Shown: positions 36,698 through 46,620, counted from the first letter of the stretch. The stretch: 64,000 nt of DNA from Aureimonas sp. ME7 (GCF_903970965.1 NZ_CAJCKW010000006.1:124001-188000); one strand, 5' to 3'. Numbers and translations are program-made. The notes: a model not told the origin generated them from the sequence alone.

Positions 36698-39363
36698 CGG
36701 CGTCGCCCCCGGACTGGTTCCGGAATCCGGAGCCGCGCTTCCGAACGGCCACGTTCTGGTTCTGGCACCGCATCCCGACGCAAGCCGAGATCGCCGCGCA
36801 GCTCGCCGATATCAGCGAAAAAGGCATCGGCTGTGTGATGATCCAGGCCCGCCCGGCGCTCGACCTCTCAGTCTATCTCTCGCCCGCCTATCTCGCGGCT
36901 TACCGCACCGCCTGCCAAACGGCGAAGCGGTTGGGGATCGGCGTCACGATCTACGACGAATACGGCTGGATGTCGGGCCACGGCGGCGGGCGCACGGTGG
37001 CAGTCGCCGACGCCTTGCGCGAGCGCCACCTGTTCTGGGCGAGCGGGCCGGTCGGCGCGCCGCTCGGGATCACCGGCATCCGCTCGCCCTTCCTGGATTT
37101 CCTGGGCGAGGCGGGACGCAGCTGGATCTACGACGGCAGTCTGCCCGTTTGGGGCGACTGGCAGACGGTCGCCGCCATCGCGCATCCGCCCGTCGTCCGC
37201 GACGAAGGGGCTCTTCGCATCCTCGAAGACGTCGATATTGACCCGCAGGGGAACGACGGCTGCCGCATCGCGCTAGCCGACATCAAGGGCGTTTCCGCCG
37301 ACTGGCGGGTGACGGTCTTCGTCTCCGCCCGCTGCCTGACCTCGCGGCTCGTCAACTATCTCCTGCCCGAAACGGCGGAGCGCTTCGCCGATACCGTCTA
37401 CGCCCCGCTCGTGGACGCGGCGGATGGGGCCGCCGACGCGATCTTCTTCGACCACCCCTATGCCGGCTTCTACATCTGGAACGAGCACGAAGGCGCCCTC
37501 GGCAACAGTCTTCTCAGCGACGGGCAGCCGGCCGGCCCCGGCGATGCCATGGCCCTCCTCTCGCTTGCGCGCGACGTCGGCCCCGCGACGCCGATGCTCC
37601 GGGCCGGCTTCCTCAAGGCCTATGGCGAGCGGATGCACGAAGCCTTCTTCGGCACTCTGTCGCGCTGGGCGCGGAAACGGGGCCTCGGCTTCACCGGCCA
37701 CGAACTCCTCACCCATGTGGGCGGCTGGTCGCTTCACGGCGGGCTGACGGGCATGGACCCGCGCACCATGCCCGGCGTCGACTATTTCGGGATCGACGCC
37801 TTTCGCACGCAAACGGCGGTGGACGCTGCCGACTTCGCGCCCCAGCTCGCCGCCAAGCTCGGCGACAGCGTGGCGCGCGCCAACGGGCGCCGCCGCTGCA
37901 CGATCGAGCAATACGCGACGGGGCGCGAAAGGGGGCGGCCGACGCTCGCCGGCCAATGGGACCTGACGCCGCAGCGCTTCCGCACCCAGGCGATCCGGCA
38001 CCTTCTCCTCGGCGCCCGCCGCATCCTGCTCCACGCCGTCAACGTCACCGACGGCTTCGACGGTGACGAACGCCCCCTTCTCAATCCGCGCTGGGACTTT
38101 CCGCCCGCCTACAACTTCCAGCCCTGGTGGGACGACTGCCCGGCGATCTTTTCCGAACTCGCGCGCCTGTCGGCCTTTCTGGAGGACGGCGATCCGCTCC
38201 GACCCGTCGCCCTGTTCTATCCCTTGGAGACGATCCGCGCGGAAGGGCCGGCGCATGCGTGCGGCGAGCACTTCGGCCGGTGGGCGGAGGCGCTCGCGCG
38301 TGCCGGCATCGGCTACGACGTGGTGGACGAGCGCATGCTCGGCACGGCTCTTGCGCCCGGTGGGGGCTACGAGACGTTGGTGCTGCCGGCCGCGACTCGC
38401 ATGAGAAACGCGCGAAGCGTCGATCTCATCGGCGAGTTCGGCGCTCGCGGCGGCCGGATTCTGGCGTCCGGCCAGATCCTCCGAAGCGTCCGCGAGCGCG
38501 TCGGCAACCTCGATCCCATAGGGCGGCGGGATCGGGCGCACCTAAGCTTTTCCGAAATCGCTGCGGACGAGATCGAGGCCTGCGTCGCCGCCCTGCCGCG
38601 CCCCCGGCCCGACATCCGCTTCCGGGGCGACGGGCCGACATGGTCCTCGATCGCCCGCTGCGGTGACACCTGGCGGATCGCCGTTCTCAACGACGCCGAT
38701 CATGCGCGGGAGATGGTCCTGGCCTCGAACGCGGCCGAGGGCGAGATCGCGATCTGGTCGCCGGCCGAGGGCGAAAGCGAGGAGCCAACCGTCGCCGCCG
38801 CGCGGCCCGGCGAACTGACGCTCCAACTGCCGGCCCACGGCGTCGCCTGCCTTACCGTTCCGGACGACGCGCACTGCCGGCCTCTCAAAACGTCGGGGAT
38901 CGCGTCCCCGCCAAGGATATGCGCGGCAGCGGGCGCCAGTGCCGTCATGGAGCTTGCGGACGGCTGGACGCTTGGGATCGGCGACCTGCCGCCCGTTCCC
39001 GTCGCGGTGGATCGCGGATGGGAGAAGCAAGGCTTTCCCGTCTTTTCCGGGACGGGGACCTATCGAAACGAGGTCCGGATCCCCGATCGGCCGGAGAACG
39101 CGGCCTGGAGCCTCGCCCTCCCCGGGTTCCACGCTTCCGCGGAGGTCTGGATCGACGATCGCCTCATAGGCCGGGCGCTCGGCGGCTCCGCGACGTTCTC
39201 CCTGCCCTACAGCACGGGCGCACGCCTCGCCCTGACGATCCGCGTGCGCAACACGGCGGCCAACCGGTACTATCGCGACACGTCGTTCGGGGAAGGCTTC
39301 CCCGAAGCGTCCGGCCTGACCGCCCCGCCGCAGCTTCTGGCCACACCGACGCCCGGAGGGTGA
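36694..39363 (+). CDS. Large glycoside hydrolase resembling the GH106 rhamnosidase group
   Basis: This 889-aa cytoplasmic protein begins with the GTG at 36694, which overlaps the previous stop (GTGA). The N-terminal half is a TIM-barrel-like region with TFWFWHRIPTQAEIAAQLADI, SEKGIGCVMIQARPAL and YDEYGWMSGHGGG. Conserved acids follow in FFDHPYAGFYIWNEHEG and TGHELLTHVGG. The C-terminal part (about 780-885) is a galactose-binding-like sandwich (PGFHASAEVWIDDRLIGRAL...IRVRNTAANRYYRDT). The layout resembles GH106 alpha-L-rhamnosidases and related unclassified hydrolases. Translational coupling to the trehalase-like hydrolase suggests the two act in turn on one oligosaccharide. Substrate specificity is not predictable. 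Confidence 0.65.
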   Translation: MTASPPDWFRNPEPRFRTATFWFWHRIPTQAEIAAQLADISEKGIGCVMIQARPALDLSVYLSPAYLAAYRTACQTAKRLGIGVTIYDEYGWMSGHGGGRTVAVADALRERHLFWASGPVGAPLGITGIRSPFLDFLGEAGRSWIYDGSLPVWGDWQTVAAIAHPPVVRDEGALRILEDVDIDPQGNDGCRIALADIKGVSADWRVTVFVSARCLTSRLVNYLLPETAERFADTVYAPLVDAADGAADAIFFDHPYAGFYIWNEHEGALGNSLLSDGQPAGPGDAMALLSLARDVGPATPMLRAGFLKAYGERMHEAFFGTLSRWARKRGLGFTGHELLTHVGGWSLHGGLTGMDPRTMPGVDYFGIDAFRTQTAVDAADFAPQLAAKLGDSVARANGRRRCTIEQYATGRERGRPTLAGQWDLTPQRFRTQAIRHLLLGARRILLHAVNVTDGFDGDERPLLNPRWDFPPAYNFQPWWDDCPAIFSELARLSAFLEDGDPLRPVALFYPLETIRAEGPAHACGEHFGRWAEALARAGIGYDVVDERMLGTALAPGGGYETLVLPAATRMRNARSVDLIGEFGARGGRILASGQILRSVRERVGNLDPIGRRDRAHLSFSEIAADEIEACVAALPRPRPDIRFRGDGPTWSSIARCGDTWRIAVLNDADHAREMVLASNAAEGEIAIWSPAEGESEEPTVAAARPGELTLQLPAHGVACLTVPDDAHCRPLKTSGIASPPRICAAAGASAVMELADGWTLGIGDLPPVPVAVDRGWEKQGFPVFSGTGTYRNEVRIPDRPENAAWSLALPGFHASAEVWIDDRLIGRALGGSATFSLPYSTGARLALTIRVRNTAANRYYRDTSFGEGFPEASGLTAPPQLLATPTPGG

Positions 39364-39378
39364 AGCGAACGTTCCCGA

Positions 39379-40935
39379 TCAGGCGTCCGCCGAGCCCTCG
39401 TCGCCCGCATCGATATCGAACCGGACGCCTTGCGCGAGCGGCATCTGGTAGCCGTAGTTGATGGCGTTGGTCTGGCGGCGCATATACGCCTTCCAAGCGT
39501 CCGAGCCGCTTTCGCGCCCGCCCCCGGTTTCCTTCTCGCCGCCGAACGCGCCCCCGATCTCGGCGCCCGACGAGCCCATGTTGACGTTGGCGATGCCGCA
39601 GTCGGACCCCACGACCGAGAGGAAGCGATCCGCCTCGCGCATGTCGGTGGTGAAGATCGAGGACGAAAGCCCGGCGGCCACGCCGTTCTGCAGGGCGATG
39701 GCCTCGTCCAGCGTCTCGTAGCGAAGGACGTAGAGGATCGGGGCGAAGGTCTCCTCCAGCATCGGCCCGGTCTGACGGGGCATCTCCGCCAGCGCGGGGC
39801 GCACGTAGAAGGCGGATTCCGCGACGCTCTCGGTGAAGCGCTCGCCGCCGGCCACCTGGCCGCCCGAAGCCCTGGCCGCGTCGAGCGCCCGCTGCATGCT
39901 CTCGAAGGCGGCGGCGTCGATCAGCGGGCCGACCAGCGCCTCGCTCTCCAGCGGATTGCCGACGGAAACCGAGGCGTAGACGCACTTCAGCCGGTCGACC
40001 AGCGCATCGTAGACGTTGGAATGGACGATCAGCCGCCGCAGCGTCGTGCAGCGCTGGCCGGCCGTGCCCATCGCGCCGAAGGCGATGGCGCGCAAGGCGA
40101 GGTCGAGATCGGCCGAAGGGGCGACGATGGAGGCGTTGTTGCCGCCGAGCTCCAGGATCGAGCGCCCGAAGCGTGCGGCGACCTGCTGACCGACGAGGCG
40201 GCCCATCGCCGTCGATCCCGTGGCCGAAACCACCGGCACCCGCGCGTCCCCGGCCAGCGCCTCGCCGGTCTCGCGTCCGCCGATGACGAGCTGCGACAGC
40301 CCGGCCGGTGCGTCCGGGCCGAATCTTGCGACGGCGCGCTCCACCAGCGCCTGAACGCCGAGCGCCGTCAGCGGTGTCTTTTCCGACGGCTTCCACACGA
40401 CGCTGTCGCCGCACACGAAGGCGAGCGCCGCGTTCCAGCTCCACACCGCGACGGGAAAGTTGAACGCAGAAATGACGCCGACGACACCCGCCGGATGCCA
40501 TTGCTCCTGCAGACGATGGTCGGCACGCTCCGATCCCATGGTCAGGCCGTAGAGCTGGCGCGACAGGCCGACCGCGAGATCGCAGATGTCGATCATCTCC
40601 TGGACCTCGCCGAGACCTTCCGAGACGATCTTGCCGGCCTCGATCGTCACCAGCCGGCCGAGGTCGTCCTTGGCCGCGCGCAACTCCTCGCCGAGGATGC
40701 GCACGAACTCGCCCCGGCGCGGCGCGGGCACGCGGCGCCACGCGAGAAACGCCTCGTGCGCGACGGCGATCGCCGCGCGCACCTCCTCGGCCGAGGCGTC
40801 GCGCACCTCCGCGATCGCCTCCCCGGTCAGCGGCGAGCGCACCACGCGCCCGCCCCCCGTCGCCACCGCCCGGTCGACGCCCAGCCGATCGAGAAGGTCG
40901 AGGGTTTGTTCGGCGAGATTCGTGGTCTTGGCCAT
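39379..40935 (-). CDS. Aldehyde dehydrogenase, probable 2-aminoadipate-semialdehyde dehydrogenase (AmaB-like)
   Basis: This 518-aa NAD-dependent enzyme of the ALDH7 type has the catalytic Cys in AMGTAGQRCTTLRR, the general-base Glu in SILELGGNNA and the NAD-binding region in VSATGSTAMGRLVGQQVA and FNFPVAVWSWNAALAFVCGD. ALDH7 enzymes oxidise 2-aminoadipate 6-semialdehyde from lysine and pipecolate breakdown. The neighbouring hglS remnant acts later in the same route, which supports that role. The start ATG 40935 follows AAAGGAGCC. It is intact, although the genes upstream of it on the same strand (hglS, LysR) are damaged. Confidence 0.85.
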   Translation of the reverse strand: MAKTTNLAEQTLDLLDRLGVDRAVATGGGRVVRSPLTGEAIAEVRDASAEEVRAAIAVAHEAFLAWRRVPAPRRGEFVRILGEELRAAKDDLGRLVTIEAGKIVSEGLGEVQEMIDICDLAVGLSRQLYGLTMGSERADHRLQEQWHPAGVVGVISAFNFPVAVWSWNAALAFVCGDSVVWKPSEKTPLTALGVQALVERAVARFGPDAPAGLSQLVIGGRETGEALAGDARVPVVSATGSTAMGRLVGQQVAARFGRSILELGGNNASIVAPSADLDLALRAIAFGAMGTAGQRCTTLRRLIVHSNVYDALVDRLKCVYASVSVGNPLESEALVGPLIDAAAFESMQRALDAARASGGQVAGGERFTESVAESAFYVRPALAEMPRQTGPMLEETFAPILYVLRYETLDEAIALQNGVAAGLSSSIFTTDMREADRFLSVVGSDCGIANVNMGSSGAEIGGAFGGEKETGGGRESGSDAWKAYMRRQTNAINYGYQMPLAQGVRFDIDAGDEGSADA

Positions 40936-41049
40936 GGACGGCTCCTTTCGTCGTCGAGCATGCCGGATCGTCGCTTTGCGGGCGCCCGGCAAGGGATATG
41001 GCGGGGCGCCGGAGGGTGCCCCGCGAAGGCGTGCGGGATGCGGCGGGCC

Positions 41050-41874
41050 TCAGACGTCGGCGAGCGCGCGCAGCGCCTGGAGGGCTTCGGCGATCGACGC
41101 GGACTGCATCTTGGCATAGAGCGCGATCTCGTCCGCCGGTTCGGCGCCCAGGTCCTCGACGAACGCGTCTCGATGGGCGCGCGCGGTGAAGTTCCGTTGG
41201 GACTCGTCGCCGAGATTGGACTGGAAGATGCCCGCCGCCGAAACGGGCAGGAAATCCTCGTAGGTGATCGGCTCGGCCGCGACGAAACCCCGCTCGACCA
41301 AAGCATCGAGATCGAGCCCCTCGGGTGCGCCGGCCTTGCCGGTCGCCCGGTAGCGGAAGAAGGCGAGTTCCTGGCGCCGAAGAGCGTCCTTGTCGTCCGG
41401 GAAGGCTTCGAAACGGCGGGCGAGAATGGCGGCCGCCTCCGCGCGAAGCGCCTCGCCCGCCACGAGGTGGAGGCGCAGGAGCGAGGTAAAGACGCGGAAC
41501 GGATTGCGGCGGAGCGCTTCGGGCTCGACCGGCTGGAACGCGGTGGAATGCACGGGAACGCCGGCAACCGACAGGTCGTAGTAGCCGACCGGCACCATGC
41601 CCATCACGGCGAAGAGTCGGCGCATGGTGGAAAGCTTCCCCGCCGTGCCCAAACGAATCGCGCCGTGCCGTTCGAGATCCAGCCGCTCGATCTCGCGGTG
41701 GGCGAGAAGACGCGCGTCGAGCGCCGGGTCGGCGCGCCGCGCCGCCTCGTTGACGGCCGCGACGAGTTCCATGAGCGTCCCGTACTGGGGCACCTGGGCC
41801 CGGTACATCTCCGACATCGACCCCGAGAACAGCGTGCGGATACGGTCCGGCGACATGCAAGCGGATGATACCAA
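41050..41874 (-). pseudogene. hglS: Internally deleted 2-oxoadipate dioxygenase/decarboxylase
   Basis: The intact family (HglS/YdcJ, DUF1338) is about 460 aa; this frame is about 270. Residues 1-153 match the N-terminal part (MSEMYRAQVPQYGTL, RLFAVMGMVPVGYYDLS, VPVHSTAF, NPFRVFTSLLRL). From about residue 154 (nt ~41415) the frame jumps to the C-terminal part (FPDDKDALRRQELAFFRYR, PITYEDFLPVSAAGIFQSNLG). Roughly 190 residues are missing in frame, including two of the three Fe(II) ligands (the H in HINHLTP and the later E). Only the first ligand (ERHGAIRLG) remains, so it cannot be active. TTG 41874 with GGAG upstream, or ATG 41856, would be the start. HglS turns 2-oxoadipate into D-2-hydroxyglutarate. 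Confidence 0.75.
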
Positions 41875-42003
41875 CGAAGGATCTCCAGGCAGGCAGGGCG
41901 TTGGCCCATGCCTATCGCAGGGAACGGCGATCCGTGAGGGGAATATGGTCGCCCTTCGCGAATTTCGGGCCGAACGAGCGTGGGGCGGCGTCGCGGGAAA
42001 GCG

Positions 42004-42975
42004 CTACGGGAGCGCCCGCCCCGAAGGAGCCTCGGACGCTTCGTTCAAGGCGCTGAACTCCTCCGGAAAGCGCAGGAACGACTTCGAGAACTTGGCCGCG
42101 AAGTCCGTCGCCAGGGACGATATCGGCGAGAAGTTCGGCATGATGATCGACCATTCGAAATGGATGGCCGGGCGGAAGGGGCGGATTTTGAGGTTGCGCC
42201 AGGGAAGACGAGAGGCGGTGAACGGATCGACCATGGCGCAGCCGAAGCCGGCATCCACCAGCCCGCACCGGATCATCGTCAGGAGACTTTCCATCCGGAT
42301 GCGCAGCGCGCGGCGGTGGGTCACCATGACCGCGTCGAAGGCGCGGCGCATGGACGAGCTCGAGGCGAGCCCCACGAAGTCCCGCTCGTGCAGGTCCTGC
42401 GGCTCGATCACGTCGCCCTCCAGAAGCGGATGGCCCGTGGGCGCGACGAATACCGCCTCCATCGAGGGAAGCTCATGGGCGCGATCGCCGAATGGGGAAT
42501 GCGCTCGTGCACGATGCCCAGATCGCATCGCCCGGTGATCACGAAGTCGAGGACGGACGGCGACGTCATTCCGTAGAGCGTGATGTTCACGCCGGGGCGC
42601 GCCGCGCCGAACTCGGCGGTCACGCTCGGCAGCAGGCTCGTGGCGAGCGCGGGAAGGGCGGCCACGCGCAGTTCGCCCCCGCGACGCTCCCGGATATCCT
42701 TGGCGGCCTTCCCGATCCGCTCCAGGCCGACAAAGGAGCGCTCCACCTCGCGATAGAAGGTGATCGCGTCGGCGGTCGGCATGAGCTTTCCGCCCTTGCG
42801 CTCGAACAGCCGACGGCCGACGGCGTATTCCAGATCGCTGAGAAGACGGCTGATCGCCGGCTGGGTCACCCCGAGAAAATGCGCCGTTTCCGTCGCCGAT
42901 CCACTCAGGAATGACGGCACGAAAGGCTTCCACCTGCCTGCCTTTCAGTACCTTTGCTCCCTCCTGCCACGACAT
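42004..42975 (-). pseudogene. LysR-family regulator with two frameshifts
   Basis: The protein begins in one frame (KGRQVEAFRAVI) and moves to another near nt 42900 (SGSATETAHFLGVTQPAISRLLSDLE, the helix-turn-helix). It returns to the first frame near nt 42488 (HELPSMEAVFVAP through the ligand-binding domain to the end). Each segment joins the next without loss of family residues, so small indels rather than deletions are implied. The gene lies upstream of hglS and the aldehyde dehydrogenase on the same strand and diverges from a binding-protein pseudogene. It probably regulated the lysine-type pathway. Sequencing error is possible but unlikely, given the damage around it. Confidence 0.75.
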
Positions 42976-43073
42976 AACATCAGGTTACGAAGACGCCATG
43001 AAATTCAATTTGGCGAATGGCAGCAAGTTTCGAACAGTTACAGGGTTGATGGAAATCTGATCAGGGACCTTCG

Positions 43074-44120
43074 ATGAGCATTCAGCCCCGCCTGCGCCTT
43101 CTCACCACGGTTGCCCTCCTGGCCGCGTCCGCAGCCTTCCCCGCGAACGCGCAGGACAAGGTCCTCCACGTCGCGGCCTATGGCGGCTTCTACGAGCAGC
43201 TGATCCGCGAACAGATCTTCCCCGATTTCGAGAAGCAGCACGGGGTCCGCATCGAATACACGGCGGGCAACCCCACCGACACGCTGGCACGGCTCGTGGC
43301 GACCCAGTACGCCCCCCAGATCGACGTCGCGATCATGGACGACGGGCCGATGTACCAGGCGATCGCGCTCGGCCTTTGCCGGGACGTCGAGCCCGCCGCC
43401 GTGTACGACGACCTCTACGACATGGCCAAGGTCAGCGGCGGCAAGGCGACGGGCCTGGGCGCCGTGGCGACCGGGTTCATGTACGACACCCAGTATTTCC
43501 AGGAACAGGGCTGGGCCGCGCCGACCTCCTGAGCCGATCTCAAGGATCCGAAATACGCCGGCAAGCTGGTGGTCCCGCCCTTATCCAATACCTACGGCCT
43601 CCACGCCCTCGTGATGGAAGCCGAGCTCGGCGGCGGCAACGAGCGCAACATCGATCCGGGGTTCGAAGCCTTCAAGTCCGAGATCGACCCGAACGTGCTG
43701 GCCTACGAAGCCTCGCCCGGCCAGATGACGTCGCTGTTCCAGAGCGGGCAGGCCGTGCTCGGCGTCTGGGGCTCGGCCCGCATCAACTCGCTGGCCAACA
43801 CGGGCTTTCCCGTGGAGATGGTCTACCCGAAGGAAGGCGCGGTCTCGCTCGGCATCATTGGGTGCCCGATCGCGGGCCGCGACACGCCCGAGGCGCAGGC
43901 GCTGCTTCAGTACCTGTTGAGCCCGGACGTGCAGGAGAAGGTGGCGCGCGGCTACGGCTACGGCCCGGTCAACAAGAACGCCAAGCTCACCGACGAGGAA
44001 GCCAAGGGCATTCCCTACGGACCCGAACAGGTGGGCCGGCTGCGCGTGATCGACTGGGACTACGTGAACCCGGTCCGCAAGGAATGGAACACGCGCTGGA
44101 CGCGCGAAGTCGAGCGCTGA
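43074..44120 (+). pseudogene. ABC transporter substrate-binding protein with an in-frame TGA
   Basis: A PotD/Fe-type binding protein of about 348 codons has a good signal peptide (ending AFPANA) and family segments throughout (VLHVAAYGGFYEQLIREQIFP, LSNTYGLHALVMEAEL, VLGVWGSARINSLANTG). Codon 153 (43530-43532) is TGA, where the family usually has Trp before ADLKDPKYAGK, so a single TGG-to-TGA change explains it. The frame is otherwise intact to the stop at 44120. No SECIS-like or readthrough signal was noticed. It heads a damaged transporter set with the ATPase at 44195. Confidence 0.8.
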
Positions 44121-44194
44121 GGGCACGGGTCCGCCAGCCGGCATCCGTTCCGTCCGGCGATCCCGGCGGAAGACGCTTCTCAAGGAGACCGCCG

Positions 44195-45231
44195 ATGAGC
44201 TTCCTGAAAATCGAACGCCTGACCAAGACCTACGATCAGATCGTCGCGGTCGGCGGCATCTCGCTCGACATCGAGCGCGGCGAGTTCGTTTCCCTGCTGG
44301 GACCCTCGGGTTGCGGCAAGACGACGACGCTGCAGATGATCGCAGGCTTCGTCGAGGTGACGTCGGGGCGGATCGTCCTGGACGGGCGCGATCTCGCCGA
44401 GGTGCCGCCCGCCAAGCGGGGCCTCGGCATGGTGTTCCAGAGCTATGCGTTGTTTCCGCATATGACCGTCGCCCAGAACGTCGGCTTCGGGCTCGAGATG
44501 CGCAAGGTCGGCCGGGCCGATCGCGACCGCAAGGTCGCCGCCGCGCTGCAACTCGTCGGCCTGTCCACGATGGCGGATCGCTACCCCCGCCGCATGTCGG
44601 GCGGCCAGCAGCAGCGCGTGGCGCTCGCCCGGGCGCTCGTGATCGAGCCGAACCTTCTTCTTCTGGACGAACCCATGTCCAACCTCGACGCCAAGCTGCG
44701 CGACGAAATGCAGGGCGAGCTGCGCGACATCCAGGAGCGCACCGGCCTCACCACGATCCTCGTCACCCACGACCAGTCGGAGGCGATGGCCCTGTCCGAC
44801 CGGGTCGTCGTCATGAACCGCGGCGTGATCGAACAGGTCGGGCCGCCCGAAGCCGGTCTACCGGACGCCCGCCTCGCGCTTCGTGGCTGGCTTCCTCGGT
44901 CGAACCGACACGCTGGACGGCGAGCGCAGCGGCCAGACCGTGGCGGTGCGCGACCAGCGCTGGACCCTGGCGGACGAGGGCGCTGCGGGCCCGATCGTGG
45001 TCGCCGTGCACCCCGAGCGCGTCTGCTTCGGCGAGGACGGCCTCCGGGGCGTCGTGCGCAAGCGCGTCTTCCAAGGGAAGCCAGTGGTTCTTCGACGTCG
45101 AAAGCGAGGCGGGGCAGGTCTTCGTTCTGGCTCCCAACGGGAGCGGGGCGCTGCCGGCGGCAGGCGAAGCCGTGGGCCTCGTCTGGAAGGCCGAGGACAT
45201 GCGCGTCTTCGCGCGCGACGAGGCGAGCGCG
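44195..45231 (+). pseudogene. ABC transporter ATP-binding protein with frameshifts in the C-terminal domain
   Basis: The first ~220 codons are a normal ATPase: Walker A GPSGCGKTTTLQM, VFQSYALFPHM, signature MSGGQQQRVALARA, Walker B LLLLDEPMSNLD and VTHDQSEAM. A one-base gain near 44854 (AGCCGGTC where AGCCGTC is expected) moves the frame to VYRTPASRFVAGFLGRT. A second near 45078 moves it again to SQWFFDVESEAGQVF. The TOBE domain is therefore split over three frames. Translation would stop or scramble after the nucleotide-binding domain. AAGGAGACC precedes the ATG. It matches the binding-protein pseudogene upstream. Confidence 0.78.
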
Positions 45232-45351
45232 ATGAGCGCCGTCACCGCGCAAGCCGCAGCACCGCTGGCGGCCGCGCCGCCGCGAAGCCGGGCATCCCTC
45301 GCTCCCTATCTCCTCAACCTTCCCGCGCTTCTCGTCGTCCCGCTCGCGATG
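45232..45351 (+). pseudogene. N-terminal fragment of an ABC permease
   Basis: An ATG at 45232 opens a segment of about 40 codons. It looks like the cytoplasmic tail and the first membrane helix of a PotB-type permease (ASLAPYLLNLPALLVVPLAM). The rest of the permease, and any second permease, is missing. The sequence runs straight into a flavoprotein fragment at about 45350, so a deletion joined the two. Confidence 0.65.
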
Positions 45352-45991
45352 ACGCGACCCTGGCCTCCAAGGGCGGGGCCCGCACGCTCCTCGTCGACGA
45401 GAACGCGGCCATCGGCGACCAGATCTATCGCGGCATCGGCACGACGCCCTTGCGCAAGCGCGAACTCCTCGGCGAGAACTACTGGAAGGGAGGGCGGATC
45501 GGCGCGGACTTTGCCACGAGCGAGGCAAGCCACCTTCCCGGCGCGACGGTCTGGCAGCTTTCGCCCGATCTCGAGCTTGGGATTTCGGCCGGCGGACGCA
45601 CGGCCATGATCGAAGCGCGCCAGGTCGTCATGGCGACGGGCGCGCTGGAGCGGCCGTCTCCGATCCGGGGCTGGACGCTGCCGGGCGTGATGACGGCGGG
45701 GGCTGCGCAAATCCTCCTCAAGACCTCCGGCGTGGCGGTTTCGGGCAAGGTCGTGCTGGCGGGCTGCGGCCCGCTGCTCTGGCTGATCGCAGCCCAGTAC
45801 CTGACCGCCGGCCAGCGCTTCGACGCCATTCTCGACACGACGCCGCGCGGCAATTGGGCGGCGGCGTTCGCCGAACTGCCGCGCCTCCTCGCTTCGCCCT
45901 ATCTCGCCACGGGCCTGAAGCTGATGGGCCCGGGTCCGGCGGGAGACAAAGGTGGTCACCAGTGTCACCGCGCTCGCCGCCGAGGGCGACC
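45351..45991 (+). pseudogene. Fragments of a HcnB/opine-oxidase-type FAD/NAD(P) oxidoreductase
   Basis: The frame starting ATLASKGGARTLLVDENAAIGDQIYRGIG lacks the first FAD-binding strand of the family. It continues through the NAD-binding region (MATGALERPSPIRGWTLPGVMTAGAAQILLK, VLAGCGPLLWLIAAQYL). It breaks near 45945, where VVTSVTALAAEGD continues in another frame, and the rest is lost. Such flavoproteins oxidise opines, proline-like or pipecolate-like amines and often accompany amino-acid ABC transporters. Both ends are cut by deletions. Confidence 0.7.
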
Positions 45992-46198
45992 GGCATCGAG
46001 ATCGTCGCGATCCACGAGGACAACGGCTGCCTCGTGTTCAACCCCCATCGCTACACGTTGGAGGAAGGCGGCATGAAGCGCACCGACCGCGCCCGACTGG
46101 CCTTCAAGCGCGAGGCCGATCCGAGCGGCATCCTCAATCCCGGCAAGATGGTCGCCGGGGAGAATCCGGACTTCGATTTCGACAGCGGACGCGCCTGA
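45992..46198 (+). pseudogene. C-terminal fragment of an FAD-linked oxidase
   Basis: About 68 codons match the end of FAD-binding oxidoreductases of the glycolate/2-hydroxyacid type: VFNPHRYTLEEGG and RLAFKREADPSGILNPGKMVAG. The FAD domain is absent; the fragment is joined to flavoprotein sequence upstream. In the lysine route the HglS product D-2-hydroxyglutarate is oxidised by an FAD-linked dehydrogenase, so this may be the remnant of that step (inference). Confidence 0.6.
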
Positions 46199-46241
46199 CT
46201 GTTCTCCGGGCTCCCGCGCGCCGACGCCGCCTGACGTCGCT

Positions 46242-46620
46242 ATGCGCGTCCTCGTCATCCACGCCCTCGATCCGGCCCTATGTGGAGCGTCTGCGCGCGG
46301 CCGACACCCTGGTGCTCGTCCACCCCGTCTGGAACTTCGGCATGCCGGCCATTCTGAAGGGCTTCTTCAACCGGGTGCTGGTGCCCGGCGTCGCCTTTGC
46401 CATGGCGGACGGCGACCGCGGGCGGCTGACGCGCGTCATGAAGAACATCCGCAAGGTGGCGGTGGTGACGACCTAAGGGGGCACGCGCTGGCGCGCGCTC
46501 CTCGTGGGCGATCCGCCCCGGCGCGTGGCGCGCCGCGTGCTCTACGACATGAACAACAACGGGCCACGCGAGTTGGAAGCCTTCAAGCACGCGGTGGGGC
46601 GGAGCATGAGCCGCTTCTGA
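46242..46620 (+). pseudogene. Broken NAD(P)H-dependent flavodoxin-fold oxidoreductase
   Basis: The N-terminus (MRVLVIHALD) and the later part (YVERLRAADTLVLVHPVWNFGMPAILKGFFNRVLVPGVAFAM in pieces) are both recognisable as the quinone-reductase/KefF family. About 65 residues between them are missing and the frame shifts. An in-frame TAA at 46474-46476 replaces the conserved Tyr in VTT-Y-GG, after which GGTRWRALLVGDPPRR continues in the same frame to 46620. At least three lesions are present. Confidence 0.75.

Noticed and set aside
43530-43532. TGA as selenocysteine codon
   Set aside because: The family has Trp here, no Sec is known in such binding proteins, and no downstream hairpin of the bacterial SECIS kind was noticed. 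Neighbouring genes are clearly broken.
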